Of a stretch of 10,756 bases of DNA, positions 1 to 8,035 are shown piece by piece. This DNA is from Lachnospiraceae bacterium (GTDB lineage: Bacteria; Bacillota_A; Clostridia; Lachnospirales; Lachnospiraceae), in assembly GCA_017391465.1 (NCBI GenBank), contig JAFOYH010000084.1, forward strand, positions 1 to 10,756, in the 5' to 3' direction. Position 1 is the first letter of the stretch. Each line of letters starts with the position of its first letter. Below the pieces are notes generated by a model that worked only from the letters and a program-made list of their open reading frames with translations, made no database searches and was not told the DNA's origin. The position numbers and the translations under genes are program-made.

Positions 1-250
1 CCAGCTCGCGAGCCTTCTTGGCATCACGGGGGGAGTCAGCATTGGTGCGGACCTTCAGGGTGCGGTACTGGTCAGCCCAAGCCATGATGCGACCGAACTC
101 GCCGGCGATTTCAGCGTCAACTGTGGGGATGATACCGTCATAGATGTTACCTGTAGAACCATCGATGGAGATGAAGTCGCCCTCAACATATGTCTTGCCT
201 GCGAGCTCGAACTTCTTGTTCTCTTCGTCCATCTTGATGTCGCCGCAACC
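1..250. other. Segment of ppdK with abruptly high G+C and different codon use
   Basis: By hand count, positions 1-120 have 75 of 120 G+C (about 62%), while 541-600 of the same gene has 22 of 60 (37%). Third codon positions in 2-244 are G or C in 57 of 81 codons (70%), against 19 of the first 50 codons of the gene (38%). All seven lysines in this segment use AAG, whereas AAA dominates in the 5' part. The reading frame and protein stay normal across the change, which falls just after the conserved catalytic-histidine motif. Either homologous recombination with a GC-rich ppdK or a chimeric assembly join could explain it; the sequence alone cannot decide. Confidence 0.75.
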
Positions 251-1654
251 GGATACACAGCATGTACCCATACCACGAGCTACAACTGCTGCGTGAGATG
301 TCATACCACCACGAACTGTGAGGATACCCTGAGCAGCCTTCATACCTGTGATATCTTCTGGAGATGTTTCAAGACGAACAAGAACAACTTTTTCACCTTT
401 TGCAGCCCAAGCTACAGCATCATCTGCTGTAAATACAACTTTACCGCAAGCAGCACCTGGAGAAGCACCAAGACCTCTGCCCATTGGAGTTGCAGCTTTA
501 AGAGCAGCAGCGTCAAACTGTGGGTGAAGTAATGTATCTAAGTTACGAGGTTCGATCATTGTTACAGCTTTTTCTTCTGTGATCATACCTTCATCAACTA
601 AGTCGCAAGCAATCTTAAGAGCAGCCTGAGCTGTTCTCTTACCGTTACGTGTCTGTAACATATAGAGTTTTCTATCTTCGATAGTAAATTCCATATCCTG
701 CATATCTCTGTAGTGGTTTTCAAGAGTATTGCAGATTCCTACGAACTGTTCGTAAACAGCTGGCATAACTTCTGCTAACTGATCGATCTTCTGAGGTGTA
801 CGAACACCAGCAACTACGTCTTCGCCCTGTGCATTCATAAGGAATTCACCCATAAGGTGTTTTTCACCTGTAGCTGGGTCACGTGTAAATGCAACACCAG
901 TACCGGATGTTTCACCCATGTTACCGAATGCCATCATCTGTACGTTAACAGCTGTACCCCAGCTATATGGGATATCATTGTCACGACGATATACGTTTGC
1001 ACGTGGGTTGTCCCAGGAACGGAATACTGCTTTGATAGCGCCCATTAACTGTTCCTTTGGATCAGTTGGGAAATCTTCACCGATTTTAGCTTTGTATTCA
1101 GCTTTGAACTGTTCAGCAAGAACTGAAAGATCTTCTGCTGTGAGTTCAACGTCCTGAGTAACGCCTTTTTCTTCTTTCATCTTGTCGATGAGTTCTTCGA
1201 AGTATTTTTTACCAACTTCCATAACTACGTCAGAATACATCTGGATGAATCTTCTGTAGCAATCCCATGCCCAACGTGGGTTACCGGATTTTTCAGCTAA
1301 TACATGAACGACTTCTTCATTTAAACCAAGGTTGAGGATTGTATCCATCATACCTGGCATAGAAGCTCTGGCACCGGAACGTACGGAAACAAGAAGTGGA
1401 TTTTCTTTGTCGCCAAATTTCTTTCCTGTGATTTCTTCCATTTTAACGATTGCTTCCATGATCTGTTCCATGATTTCATCGTTAATCATTCTGCCATCTT
1501 CGTAGTACTGTGTACAAGCTTCTGTTGTGATTGTGAAGCCCTGTGGTACTGGAAGTCCTAAAGCTGTCATTTCAGCGAGGTTTGCACCTTTACCGCCGAG
1601 AAGGTTTCTCATTGTAGCGTTCCCTTCGCTAAACATATAAACCCATTTTGCCAT
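1..1654 (-). CDS. ppdK: Pyruvate,phosphate dikinase, N-terminal 551 codons (3' end outside window)
   Basis: The enzyme interconverts pyruvate + ATP + Pi with PEP + AMP + PPi in the cytoplasm; in anaerobes it serves glycolysis and gluconeogenesis. The frame opens at the ATG at 1654 behind a full AGGAGG (1664-1669) with 9-base spacing and stays open to the window edge. The N-terminal ATP-grasp domain shows LLGGKGANLAEM with Lys22 and VSVRSGARAS with Arg92, the same numbers as the Clostridium symbiosum enzyme. The swivelling phosphohistidine domain shows GGMTSHAAVVARG with catalytic His454 (codon 293-295) and Thr452, the position phosphorylated by PDRP-type regulatory proteins in relatives. The family is about 875 residues long, so the C-terminal PEP/pyruvate barrel is missing only because the window ends. 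A dedicated promoter lies upstream, with repeats in the leader. Oddity: codons below about position 250 are far richer in G+C than the rest (see separate entry). Identity is very secure. Confidence 0.98.
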   Translation of the reverse strand, partial: MAKWVYMFSEGNATMRNLLGGKGANLAEMTALGLPVPQGFTITTEACTQYYEDGRMINDEIMEQIMEAIVKMEEITGKKFGDKENPLLVSVRSGARASMPGMMDTILNLGLNEEVVHVLAEKSGNPRWAWDCYRRFIQMYSDVVMEVGKKYFEELIDKMKEEKGVTQDVELTAEDLSVLAEQFKAEYKAKIGEDFPTDPKEQLMGAIKAVFRSWDNPRANVYRRDNDIPYSWGTAVNVQMMAFGNMGETSGTGVAFTRDPATGEKHLMGEFLMNAQGEDVVAGVRTPQKIDQLAEVMPAVYEQFVGICNTLENHYRDMQDMEFTIEDRKLYMLQTRNGKRTAQAALKIACDLVDEGMITEEKAVTMIEPRNLDTLLHPQFDAAALKAATPMGRGLGASPGAACGKVVFTADDAVAWAAKGEKVVLVRLETSPEDITGMKAAQGILTVRGGMTSHAAVVARGMGTCCVSGCGDIKMDEENKKFELAGKTYVEGDFISIDGSTGNIYDGIIPTVDAEIAGEFGRIMAWADQYRTLKVRTNADSPRDAKKAREL

Positions 1655-1695
1655 AGTTTATTCCCTCCTAAAACTATAAAAAAATATTATATATT

Positions 1696-1772
1696 TATTG
1701 CATTTTTCAAAATACAAATGAACCTATCAAATTAAAATCAGATAATATTGCATTTTTACAAATACAAATGAA
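1696..1772. repeat. Two copies of a 27-bp direct repeat in the ppdK leader, each with a 20-bp dyad
   Basis: Copies at 1696-1722 and 1746-1772 match at 25 of 27 positions and lie exactly 50 bp apart. Inside each is a 20-bp near-palindrome: TTGCATTTTTCAAAATACAA at 1698-1717, and the related version at 1748-1767 with two adjacent changes near the centre. Eight of the ten base pairs of each dyad are complementary, and both copies keep the same T/G mismatch in the outer arm. Given the promoter at 1780-1808, both lie in the transcribed leader, centred near +15 and +65. They could be paired operators for an unidentified repressor, or AU-rich hairpins in the mRNA. I could not match them to CodY, Rex or CcpA consensus sites. 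Confidence 0.75.
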
Positions 1773-1782
1773 TATATTCATT
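1767..1782. promoter_or_regulatory. 16-bp perfect palindrome overlapping the ppdK -10 region and start site
   Basis: AATGAATATATTCATT reads the same on both strands. It overlaps the -10 hexamer (1780-1785) and the expected transcription start near 1773. Its low-coordinate arm is the ATGAA end of the 1746-1772 repeat copy; the other repeat copy has the same ATGAA without the matching second arm. Position and symmetry suit a repressor operator, but an AT-rich palindrome can arise by chance, so the role is inferred. Confidence 0.45.
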
Positions 1783-1808
1783 CTATAACTTTGATACAAA
1801 ATTGTCAA
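1780..1808 (-). promoter_or_regulatory. Housekeeping sigma promoter of ppdK
   Basis: Read on the minus strand, TTGACA (1803-1808) and TAGAAT (1780-1785) are separated by exactly 17 bases. The -35 is perfect and the -10 has one mismatch to TATAAT. It begins four bases beyond the glyS stop codon and gives a leader of about 118 bases. No hairpin terminator separates glyS from it, so ppdK may also receive read-through from glyS. Confidence 0.8.
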
Positions 1809-1811
1809 GCA

Positions 1812-3200
1812 TTAGAAAGCTAACTTTTCTTCTAAGTAAGCTGCCAAATCTTCGATCTTCACTCTTTCCTGAGCCATTGTGTCTCGTTCACGTACTGTTA
1901 CGCAACCATCTTCTTCGGATTCGAAATCATATGTGACACAGAATGGTGTACCGATTTCATCCTGACGACGGTAACGTTTGCCGATATTACCACGATCATC
2001 GAATTCACAGTTCCATTTTTTGCTGAGTGCTGCGAATACTTTTTCTGCACCATCATTTAATTTCTTAGATAATGGAAGCACACCAACTTTAACCGGTGCA
2101 AGTGCTGGATGGAAATGAAGAACTGTACGTACATCGCCGCCTTCTAATTCTTCCTCATCGTAAGCACCGCAAAGGAATGCGAGAACAACGCGGTCTGCAC
2201 CTAAAGACGGTTCGATAACATATGGGATGTATTTTTCTTTTTTCTGATCGTCAAAGTAGGACATATCCTGGTTGGATACATTCTGATGCTGTGTTAAGTC
2301 ATAGTCTGTACGGTCAGCGATACCCCATAATTCGCCCCAGCCAAATGGGAAGAGGAATTCGATATCTGTAGTTGCCTTACTATAGAAAGATAATTCTTCT
2401 GCATCATGATCACGAACACGCATCTCTTCTTCTTTCATACCAAGAGATTTTAACCAGTTGATACAGAAAGATTTCCAGTAAGCAAACCATTCAAGGTCTG
2501 TATCTGGTTCACAGAAGAATTCAAGTTCCATCTGTTCAAATTCTCGTGTACGGAATGTGAAGTTACCCGGAGTAATTTCATTTCTGAAAGATTTACCAAT
2601 CTGACCAATACCAAATGGAATTTTCTTACGGGATGTTCTCTGAACATTTTTAAAGTTAACAAAGATACCCTGTGCTGTTTCCGGTCTTAAATAAACTGTG
2701 TTTTTTGCATCTTCAGTAACACCCTGGAATGTCTTAAACATAAGGTTGAACTGACGAATGTCTGTAAAGTTATGAGCACCACATGTTGGACATGGAATCT
2801 TATGCTCTGCAATGAACGCCTGCATTTCTTCATTGCTCCATCCATCCACGGAACTTCTAAGTTCTACGCCTGTTTCTGCACTGAAATCTTCAATGATCTT
2901 ATCTGCACGGAAACGTTCATGACATTCTTTACAATCCATCAAAGGATCAGAGAAACCGCCAAGATGACCGGATGCAACCCATGTCTGTGGATTCATAAGG
3001 ATCGCACAGTCAACACCTACGTTGTAAGGGTTTTCCTGAATAAATTTCTGCCACCATGCACGTTTTACGTTATTCTTTAATTCAACACCAAGATTACCGT
3101 AATCCCATGTATTTGCAAGACCACCGTAGATTTCAGAACCTGGATATACAAAACCTCTCGCTTTCGCTAAGGCAACGATTTTTTCCATTGTTTTTTCCAT
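1812..3200 (-). CDS. glyS: Glycyl-tRNA synthetase, dimeric single-chain type
   Basis: This class II synthetase charges tRNA-Gly with glycine in the cytoplasm. It is the alpha2 (eukaryote/Thermus-like, also called glyQS) form, not the split alpha/beta form; 462 residues is normal. Visible elements in order: N-terminal catalytic start with [10 protein letters not shown] and WDYG (about 18-35); a zinc-knuckle-like pair CKEC (90-93) and CPTC (137-140); LRPETAQG (171-178); motif 2 around FRNEITPG (205-212) and [10 protein letters not shown]; motif 3 PSLGADR (331-337); and a C-terminal anticodon-binding domain from about 365 to the end. The start is ATG at 3200, with GAGG nine bases upstream. A GTG at 3215 in frame would add five residues but itself overlaps the Shine-Dalgarno sequence, so I reject it. 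The gene lies 103 bases after recO with its own promoter, and no T-box leader fits in that gap. Confidence 0.97.
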   Translation of the reverse strand: MEKTMEKIVALAKARGFVYPGSEIYGGLANTWDYGNLGVELKNNVKRAWWQKFIQENPYNVGVDCAILMNPQTWVASGHLGGFSDPLMDCKECHERFRADKIIEDFSAETGVELRSSVDGWSNEEMQAFIAEHKIPCPTCGAHNFTDIRQFNLMFKTFQGVTEDAKNTVYLRPETAQGIFVNFKNVQRTSRKKIPFGIGQIGKSFRNEITPGNFTFRTREFEQMELEFFCEPDTDLEWFAYWKSFCINWLKSLGMKEEEMRVRDHDAEELSFYSKATTDIEFLFPFGWGELWGIADRTDYDLTQHQNVSNQDMSYFDDQKKEKYIPYVIEPSLGADRVVLAFLCGAYDEEELEGGDVRTVLHFHPALAPVKVGVLPLSKKLNDGAEKVFAALSKKWNCEFDDRGNIGKRYRRQDEIGTPFCVTYDFESEEDGCVTVRERDTMAQERVKIEDLAAYLEEKLAF

Positions 3201-3209
3201 AACGCTATA

Positions 3210-3213
3210 CCTC
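3210..3213 (-). promoter_or_regulatory. Ribosome binding site that fixes the glyS start
   Basis: GAGG on the minus strand, nine bases before the ATG at 3198-3200. It lies at the alternative GTG (3213-3215), which has no purine-rich site of its own upstream, so it selects the shorter protein. Confidence 0.7.
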
Positions 3214-3235
3214 ACTAATTATTTTCGCTTGTATC

Positions 3236-3264
3236 ATTGTATACTTTCTAATTTTATTTTTCAA
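3236..3264 (-). promoter_or_regulatory. Housekeeping sigma promoter of glyS
   Basis: On the minus strand TTGAAA (3259-3264) and TACAAT (3236-3241) are spaced by 17 bases. The expected start is near 3229, giving a short leader of about 29 bases before the ATG at 3200. That is too short for a T-box. It lies 40 bases past the recO stop codon, with no obvious terminator between. Confidence 0.7.
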
Positions 3265-3303
3265 GTGCTTGTCCATATTAAATTACTAAAATGGAAGATA
3301 TTG

Positions 3304-4062
3304 TTAAAAACTTTCCAAATCAACCATGATTTCAAGAATTTCCAAAGACTTAAATGGTCGGTCGATGCGTTCGTGTATGTAATGTACCAATATTCTCTGA
3401 AGTTCATGCAGCACATCATCCGAAACATTAAACGTATAAAGTCTTTCAATAGGTGACGTAATGATATACTGCATCGTATATAATGTGGATGCGGATACAT
3501 AAAAAAGCTGTCCATTTTCTCCAAGACAATGATCGCAGATCATTCCACTTCGTGATGGACTGAAATGATATAATCCCTCTTTATTTCCACAGCTTATACA
3601 TTGAAAGACTTCCGGATATTCCCCATTAGCCACAAATATACGTAATTCGTAAATTGCCCGGATTAAAGGTAATGAAATGGATGCTTTGCACATCATACGC
3701 AATGTCTGATACACAAGTTTTAACAATTCGACCTCGTTATTATTTTCTCTCGCATAATAAGAAACCATTTCAAGAAAATAAGAACCATAGCAGGCTTTTA
3801 ATGGATCCTTTGGAATGTCCTCAAAATAATTCGAAATATCTGCAGCCACAAGGGTATATGCATTTCTGCCCTCGTAAACACGAAAAGTTCCAAAAGCAAA
3901 AAGCTGTGTACTTGCCAGCATCGCACTATGCTGACGTCTTGCACCTCTGGCGAATGCCGTAATCTTCCCACGTTCTTTTGTAAGAAGGACAACACGTCGA
4001 TCATATTCATTTATCGGAGACGTTCCAATAACCATACCTGTCACTGCTACAGACTCTAACAT
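3304..4062 (-). CDS. recO: DNA repair protein RecO
   Basis: RecO works with RecR (and RecF) to load RecA onto SSB-coated single strands and anneals complementary strands during recombinational repair. The 252-residue protein has the family layout: an N-terminal OB-fold with VTGMVIGTSPINEYDRRVVLLTKERG split by a short loop (about 7-32) followed by the basic FARGARR (37-43); a helical middle (about 85-150); and a zinc motif with Cys155, Cys158, Cys176 and Cys179 (CISC and CDHC). The start at 4062 has GGTGAG a few bases upstream, immediately following the era stop. The nine-base gap to era suggests translational coupling. The era-recO order is common in Firmicutes. The family diverges fast, but the cysteine motif and context make the call firm. 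Confidence 0.95.
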   Translation of the reverse strand: MLESVAVTGMVIGTSPINEYDRRVVLLTKERGKITAFARGARRQHSAMLASTQLFAFGTFRVYEGRNAYTLVAADISNYFEDIPKDPLKACYGSYFLEMVSYYARENNNEVELLKLVYQTLRMMCKASISLPLIRAIYELRIFVANGEYPEVFQCISCGNKEGLYHFSPSRSGMICDHCLGENGQLFYVSASTLYTMQYIITSPIERLYTFNVSDDVLHELQRILVHYIHERIDRPFKSLEILEIMVDLESF

Positions 4063-4071
4063 ACACTCACC

Positions 4072-4980
4072 TTAATACTCGTTTTTATCGTATCCAAAGT
4101 TTTTAATAAGAAAATCACTGTCTCTCCAGTCTTTTTTTACTTTTACCCAAAGCTGGAGGTTTACTTTTGTATCCAAAAGATTTTCAATCTCAATACGGGC
4201 ATTCTGACCAATCTGACGAAGCATACTTCCCTGTTTGCCGATGATCATTCCTTTGTGAGAATCTCTTTCACATACAATTGTTGCATGAATATCCATCATA
4301 TGTCCATGACGACGCATCTTCATAGAATCGATAGATACAGCAATCCCATGCGGAATTTCGGCATCCATAAGGCGCAATATCTTTTCACGGATCAATTCCG
4401 CAACAATCTGTCTTTCCGGCTGATCTGTAACAACATCTTCATCATAAAACTGAGGTCCTTCCGGAAGATATTTCATAATACTTTTAATCACATCATTACA
4501 GTTTTCACCTGTAAAAGCACAACATGGAATGATTTCTGCAAAATCCATTTCTTTACTGTAAACCTTCATAACTTCAAGAAGATCTTCTTTTTTAACCATG
4601 TCCATCTTATTAATAATAAGAAGAACCGGTGTTTTTGTTTTCTTTAACTGTTCAATAATGTGCTGTTCACCGGCACCAATATAAGTCGTTGGTTCAACGA
4701 GCCAAAGAACAACATCCACTTCGTTTAATGTACGTTCGGCTACAGTTACCATATATTCACCCAGTTTGTTTTTGGCTTTATGTATTCCCGGAGTATCCAG
4801 GAATACAATCTGTCCTTCTTCATTTGTATAAACCGTCTGAATACGGTTTCTCGTGGTCTGTGGTTTATTCGATGTAATGGCAATTTTCTGCCCGATCAAC
4901 TGATTCATCAATGTGGATTTGCCTACATTTGGACGACCAATCAACGTTACAAAACCCGACTTAAATTTATTCATTTCCAT
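4072..4980 (-). CDS. era: GTPase Era, ribosome small-subunit assembly
   Basis: Era binds the 3' end of 16S rRNA and checks 30S maturation in a GTP-dependent way, linking ribosome assembly to growth. The 302-residue protein has the GTPase domain with G1 GRPNVGKS (15-22), the QTTR switch (41-44), G3 DTPG (62-65), G4 NKMD (124-127) and G5 around CAF (154-156). A C-terminal KH RNA-binding domain follows, with IIGKQG (246-251). The G5 residue is cysteine where SA(L/F/E) is usual, a mild variant. The ATG at 4980 is preceded by AGGAGA at 4991-4996 with 10-base spacing; this site sits just before the peptidase stop codon, so the two are co-transcribed and probably coupled. The second Met (residue 3) is farther from the site and less likely. 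Confidence 0.98.
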   Translation of the reverse strand: MEMNKFKSGFVTLIGRPNVGKSTLMNQLIGQKIAITSNKPQTTRNRIQTVYTNEEGQIVFLDTPGIHKAKNKLGEYMVTVAERTLNEVDVVLWLVEPTTYIGAGEQHIIEQLKKTKTPVLLIINKMDMVKKEDLLEVMKVYSKEMDFAEIIPCCAFTGENCNDVIKSIMKYLPEGPQFYDEDVVTDQPERQIVAELIREKILRLMDAEIPHGIAVSIDSMKMRRHGHMMDIHATIVCERDSHKGMIIGKQGSMLRQIGQNARIEIENLLDTKVNLQLWVKVKKDWRDSDFLIKNFGYDKNEY

Positions 4981-4998
4981 AAAATATATTTCTCCTTT

Positions 4999-7965
4999 TT
5001 ATGCACCGATCAATGGTTCAATTTTCTGGAACATTTCTTTGTATTCTTCAATTTTCGATGTACTTCCAACCACGCAGCGGATTCCCGAATGAACGATTGC
5101 TTCAACAATACCAGAAAGGCTGCGAATGGTTTCCACATCCGTATGAAGTAATTCATAACGATTTTTTTCAAGTTTTTCATAGGATGTATGACACATCCAT
5201 GCATTTAATGAACGTGCCCCTTGGTCCGCTGCACCAAGCGGTGTATCAATACCACTGATGGCACCGATAATATACTTGCGCATCGTGCGTTCATCTGCAT
5301 CAAAGTTTTTCACATAATCGACAGCGCCTTCATATACATCATAAGTTTCTTTAAGATTCGGATCTCGATAAGAAGTAAAATATCCAGAACCATTTGTGGC
5401 AAAACCGCTCATACATCCATAGGCACCGCCCTGAACACGAAGTTTAATCCAGAGATAATCATAATTCATCATGACCTTTAAAACATTTAATGCGCCGTGG
5501 AATTCATATCCTGCCTGAATAAAATCGCCTGCACAGGCATCATATTGAACCATTCCTGATGTTGTATATGCCACTGTCTTTTCCCCATTCATACATTCTT
5601 TTAAGCAAGCTTTCACATCCTCAGTCAACTCGCCATTATTTCGAGGATTCAGGGATTTTGGCATGACTTTTTCAACGCACTGAATCATTGGTTGAATCGT
5701 CTGACTCAAATCCACGTCAGAACAGGTTAGATCAAACATAAGATTTTCTTTTCTGAATATCATTGACGCTGTTTCTTTTAAATTAAGAACAATCGCATCT
5801 GCTTCTTCATCAAAATGTTTTTCAATATACTCAATAAAACGGTAATATGCCATACCTTCTGTATGCTCTTTATACATGGCAGACATGGACTGAAAACTGA
5901 TTGCGCGATTTACAGCAACCATGTGACCACTGCCATTCATAGACATTTCCATACGTGAACGAAGCTGACCAATAATCTCTTTCAAACGTTTTTTATCATC
6001 TAAATGCGTCGATTGAATCATTTCAGCCATTAACTGAATACCATCCTGAATCTTTGGTATAAGCACCTTCATGGTCAAACTCATTTTCGGATATAGTTTC
6101 TCTTTATCTTCCTGATCTGAATAAATAGAAATTATCGAACGAATGCCACCCGTATGAATATTCACAGCATCAGCGAGTTCTGTATAGGTATGTTCATTTG
6201 TATCCATGCTTCCAAGAACCGCAGCCAACAGGGAAATATAGAACGTTTTTTCAAATGGTACACCATTCGTATTAAAAATCCAACGTATATATGCAATACC
6301 ACGGCTTGGTATATCATGATAAAGCACTGGATAACCACCGATTTCTTCATAATGATTGATAAATGGCTGTGGTTTTTTTTCGATGTCTTTAATTTCCAGA
6401 AGTGGAATTTTTTCCAGTTCTTCTGCACTCGACGGTTCTTCCTGATATCTTTTCAAAGCTCTCGTCTGCAAAATCATATCTTCCAATGCTTCTGTAGACA
6501 AACTTGCTTTATAATCCGCCAGTTTTTTTTCTATTTCAATGGCATTAGCTTCCGTCAATCCCTTTTCAGGAACCAGAATCAACAGTGAACTGTGAGGATT
6601 ATCCAATATATAAGTTTGAATCAATGATTCAAAATAATCCGAATCCACTTTATTTTTCAAAGTTTCAAATGTATCGTTCGCCTGAATATGAATAAATGGT
6701 TGATTTTCATCATAGAGCCAACTATCCATCATCTGAAGCCCATACATAAGTCCTGCTGGAAATCTGCCAAAATCGCCTTCACGATATCGAAATTCATAGT
6801 AGTTAATGGCTGCACGAAGCGAATCCTTGTTCAATCCATTGGCAATAAGGCTCGACAATGTATCACGAATTAATTTTACAAAAGTTTCTTTTTGATCTGC
6901 TTCACTGTTCTTCACAATAATGCTCATATATGGCTGTAAAATACCATTATCAAATTCACCGAAGACATCTTTTCCGATACCGCTTTCAATTAAAGCCTTT
7001 TTAAGAATGGCCCCCGGCGACGACATAAGCACATACTCCAATACCTGCATTGCAAGATAAAGTTCACGATCAAGGCTCGTTCCAATGACCATGTTATAAC
7101 TTAAATAAGTATTTTCAATCAATTCACGATCATCACTCACAGCGAATTTTTCTGTCACTTCCCGCATGGTATCAAATGGAATCTGCATATTTATACCGGA
7201 ATCCACTTCGATGGCATCATATTTCCCAATATAATGTTCATCTATAAATGACAGTTTTTCAAATACATTCATATTACCATAAAGATAAATCCACGCATTG
7301 GATGGGTGATAGTATTTTTCATGAAATTCAAGGAATTTTTCATAGGTCAGATCCGGAATATTGGCAGGATCACCACCGGATTCCACCCCATAAGTTGTAT
7401 CCGGATATAAGGTCTGACTGATCTTACGGAATAACACCTGTTCCGGTGCTGAAAATGCACCTTTCATTTCATTATAGACGACACCATTATACTTAATTGG
7501 TGCTTCCATGTCCTCTAATTCATAATGCCATCCTTCTTGAAGAAATATTTCTTTATGTTCACGGATATTTGGTTTAAACACAGCATCCAGATAAACATGC
7601 ATCAGATTCTGAAAATCTGCATCGTTACAACTTGCAATCGGGTAAACAGTTTTATCCGAATAAGTCATTGCATTTAGAAATGTATTCAAAGAACCTTTCA
7701 CAAGCTCTACAAAAGGATCTTTCACAGGAAATTCTTCAGAGCCGCAAAGGACAGAATGTTCTAAAATATGAGCAACACCCGTACTATCCTTTGGCGGTGT
7801 ACGAAATGCTATATGAAATACCTTATTAGGGTCTTCATTGGACATAACCACAACGCGTGCTCCACTCTTCTTATGTTTTAAAAGCCACCCATCCGATTCC
7901 AATTCTTCTATATATAAATGTTGTATAACCTCATAACTTTCAGGTATATTTATTTTTTGTATCAT
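4999..7965 (-). CDS. M16C family zinc metallopeptidase (PreP/falcilysin-like)
   Basis: This is a 988-residue peptidase of the inverted-zincin family that encloses and degrades peptides in an inner chamber. Zinc ligands are visible as HILEH (residues 66-70, inverted HxxEH) and Glu166 in VVYNEMKG. The 96-residue distance from the second His to this Glu matches plant PreP (81 to 177) and not pitrilysin. Near the C-terminus Arg843 and Tyr849 in RVQGGAYG match the substrate-binding Arg/Tyr pair of PreP, also six residues apart. The N- and C-terminal halves correspond to the two homologous lobes joined by a linker. There is no signal peptide, so it is probably cytoplasmic and removes free peptides; the natural substrate is unknown. 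The start at 7965 has GGAGGT six bases upstream. An in-frame ATG at 8028 would add 21 residues but has no such site. era follows 18 bases after the stop. Confidence 0.95.
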   Translation of the reverse strand: MIQKINIPESYEVIQHLYIEELESDGWLLKHKKSGARVVVMSNEDPNKVFHIAFRTPPKDSTGVAHILEHSVLCGSEEFPVKDPFVELVKGSLNTFLNAMTYSDKTVYPIASCNDADFQNLMHVYLDAVFKPNIREHKEIFLQEGWHYELEDMEAPIKYNGVVYNEMKGAFSAPEQVLFRKISQTLYPDTTYGVESGGDPANIPDLTYEKFLEFHEKYYHPSNAWIYLYGNMNVFEKLSFIDEHYIGKYDAIEVDSGINMQIPFDTMREVTEKFAVSDDRELIENTYLSYNMVIGTSLDRELYLAMQVLEYVLMSSPGAILKKALIESGIGKDVFGEFDNGILQPYMSIIVKNSEADQKETFVKLIRDTLSSLIANGLNKDSLRAAINYYEFRYREGDFGRFPAGLMYGLQMMDSWLYDENQPFIHIQANDTFETLKNKVDSDYFESLIQTYILDNPHSSLLILVPEKGLTEANAIEIEKKLADYKASLSTEALEDMILQTRALKRYQEEPSSAEELEKIPLLEIKDIEKKPQPFINHYEEIGGYPVLYHDIPSRGIAYIRWIFNTNGVPFEKTFYISLLAAVLGSMDTNEHTYTELADAVNIHTGGIRSIISIYSDQEDKEKLYPKMSLTMKVLIPKIQDGIQLMAEMIQSTHLDDKKRLKEIIGQLRSRMEMSMNGSGHMVAVNRAISFQSMSAMYKEHTEGMAYYRFIEYIEKHFDEEADAIVLNLKETASMIFRKENLMFDLTCSDVDLSQTIQPMIQCVEKVMPKSLNPRNNGELTEDVKACLKECMNGEKTVAYTTSGMVQYDACAGDFIQAGYEFHGALNVLKVMMNYDYLWIKLRVQGGAYGCMSGFATNGSGYFTSYRDPNLKETYDVYEGAVDYVKNFDADERTMRKYIIGAISGIDTPLGAADQGARSLNAWMCHTSYEKLEKNRYELLHTDVETIRSLSGIVEAIVHSGIRCVVGSTSKIEEYKEMFQKIEPLIGA

Positions 7966-7971
7966 ATTTTG

Positions 7972-7977
7972 ACCTCC
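7972..7977 (-). promoter_or_regulatory. Ribosome binding site that fixes the M16C peptidase start
   Basis: GGAGGT on the minus strand, six bases before ATG 7963-7965. It decides against the longer frame from 8028, whose 21 extra residues do not resemble a signal peptide or a known family extension. Confidence 0.8.
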
Positions 7978-8035
7978 GTTATTCAAGCCTAATATATAAA
8001 CTTTACCATATTCCAATGATTTATACAACAGACCA

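Noticed and set aside
293..1157. Plus-strand open frames opposite ppdK
   Set aside because: They are the reverse side of a strongly conserved gene, encode Cys/Thr/Ser-rich low-complexity peptides and lack ribosome binding sites.
1698..1717. CodY or other known operator in the ppdK leader
   Set aside because: Aligned to AATTTTCWGAAAATT it has at least six mismatches, and Rex and cre consensus sites do not fit either.
3213..3215. GTG start giving glyS five more residues
   Set aside because: The GTG overlaps the GTGAGG ribosome binding site of the ATG at 3200 and has no site of its own.
3229..3456. Plus-strand open frame spanning the recO-glyS gap
   Set aside because: Most of it is antisense to recO and it has no convincing Shine-Dalgarno sequence or promoter.
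4255..6588. Plus-strand open frames of up to 144 codons opposite era and the peptidase
   Set aside because: They lie wholly within well-identified genes, and their translations resemble no protein family.
7966..8028. Longer N-terminus of the M16C peptidase from an ATG at 8028
   Set aside because: A GGAGGT with ideal spacing serves the ATG at 7965, and the extra 21 residues show no family similarity.
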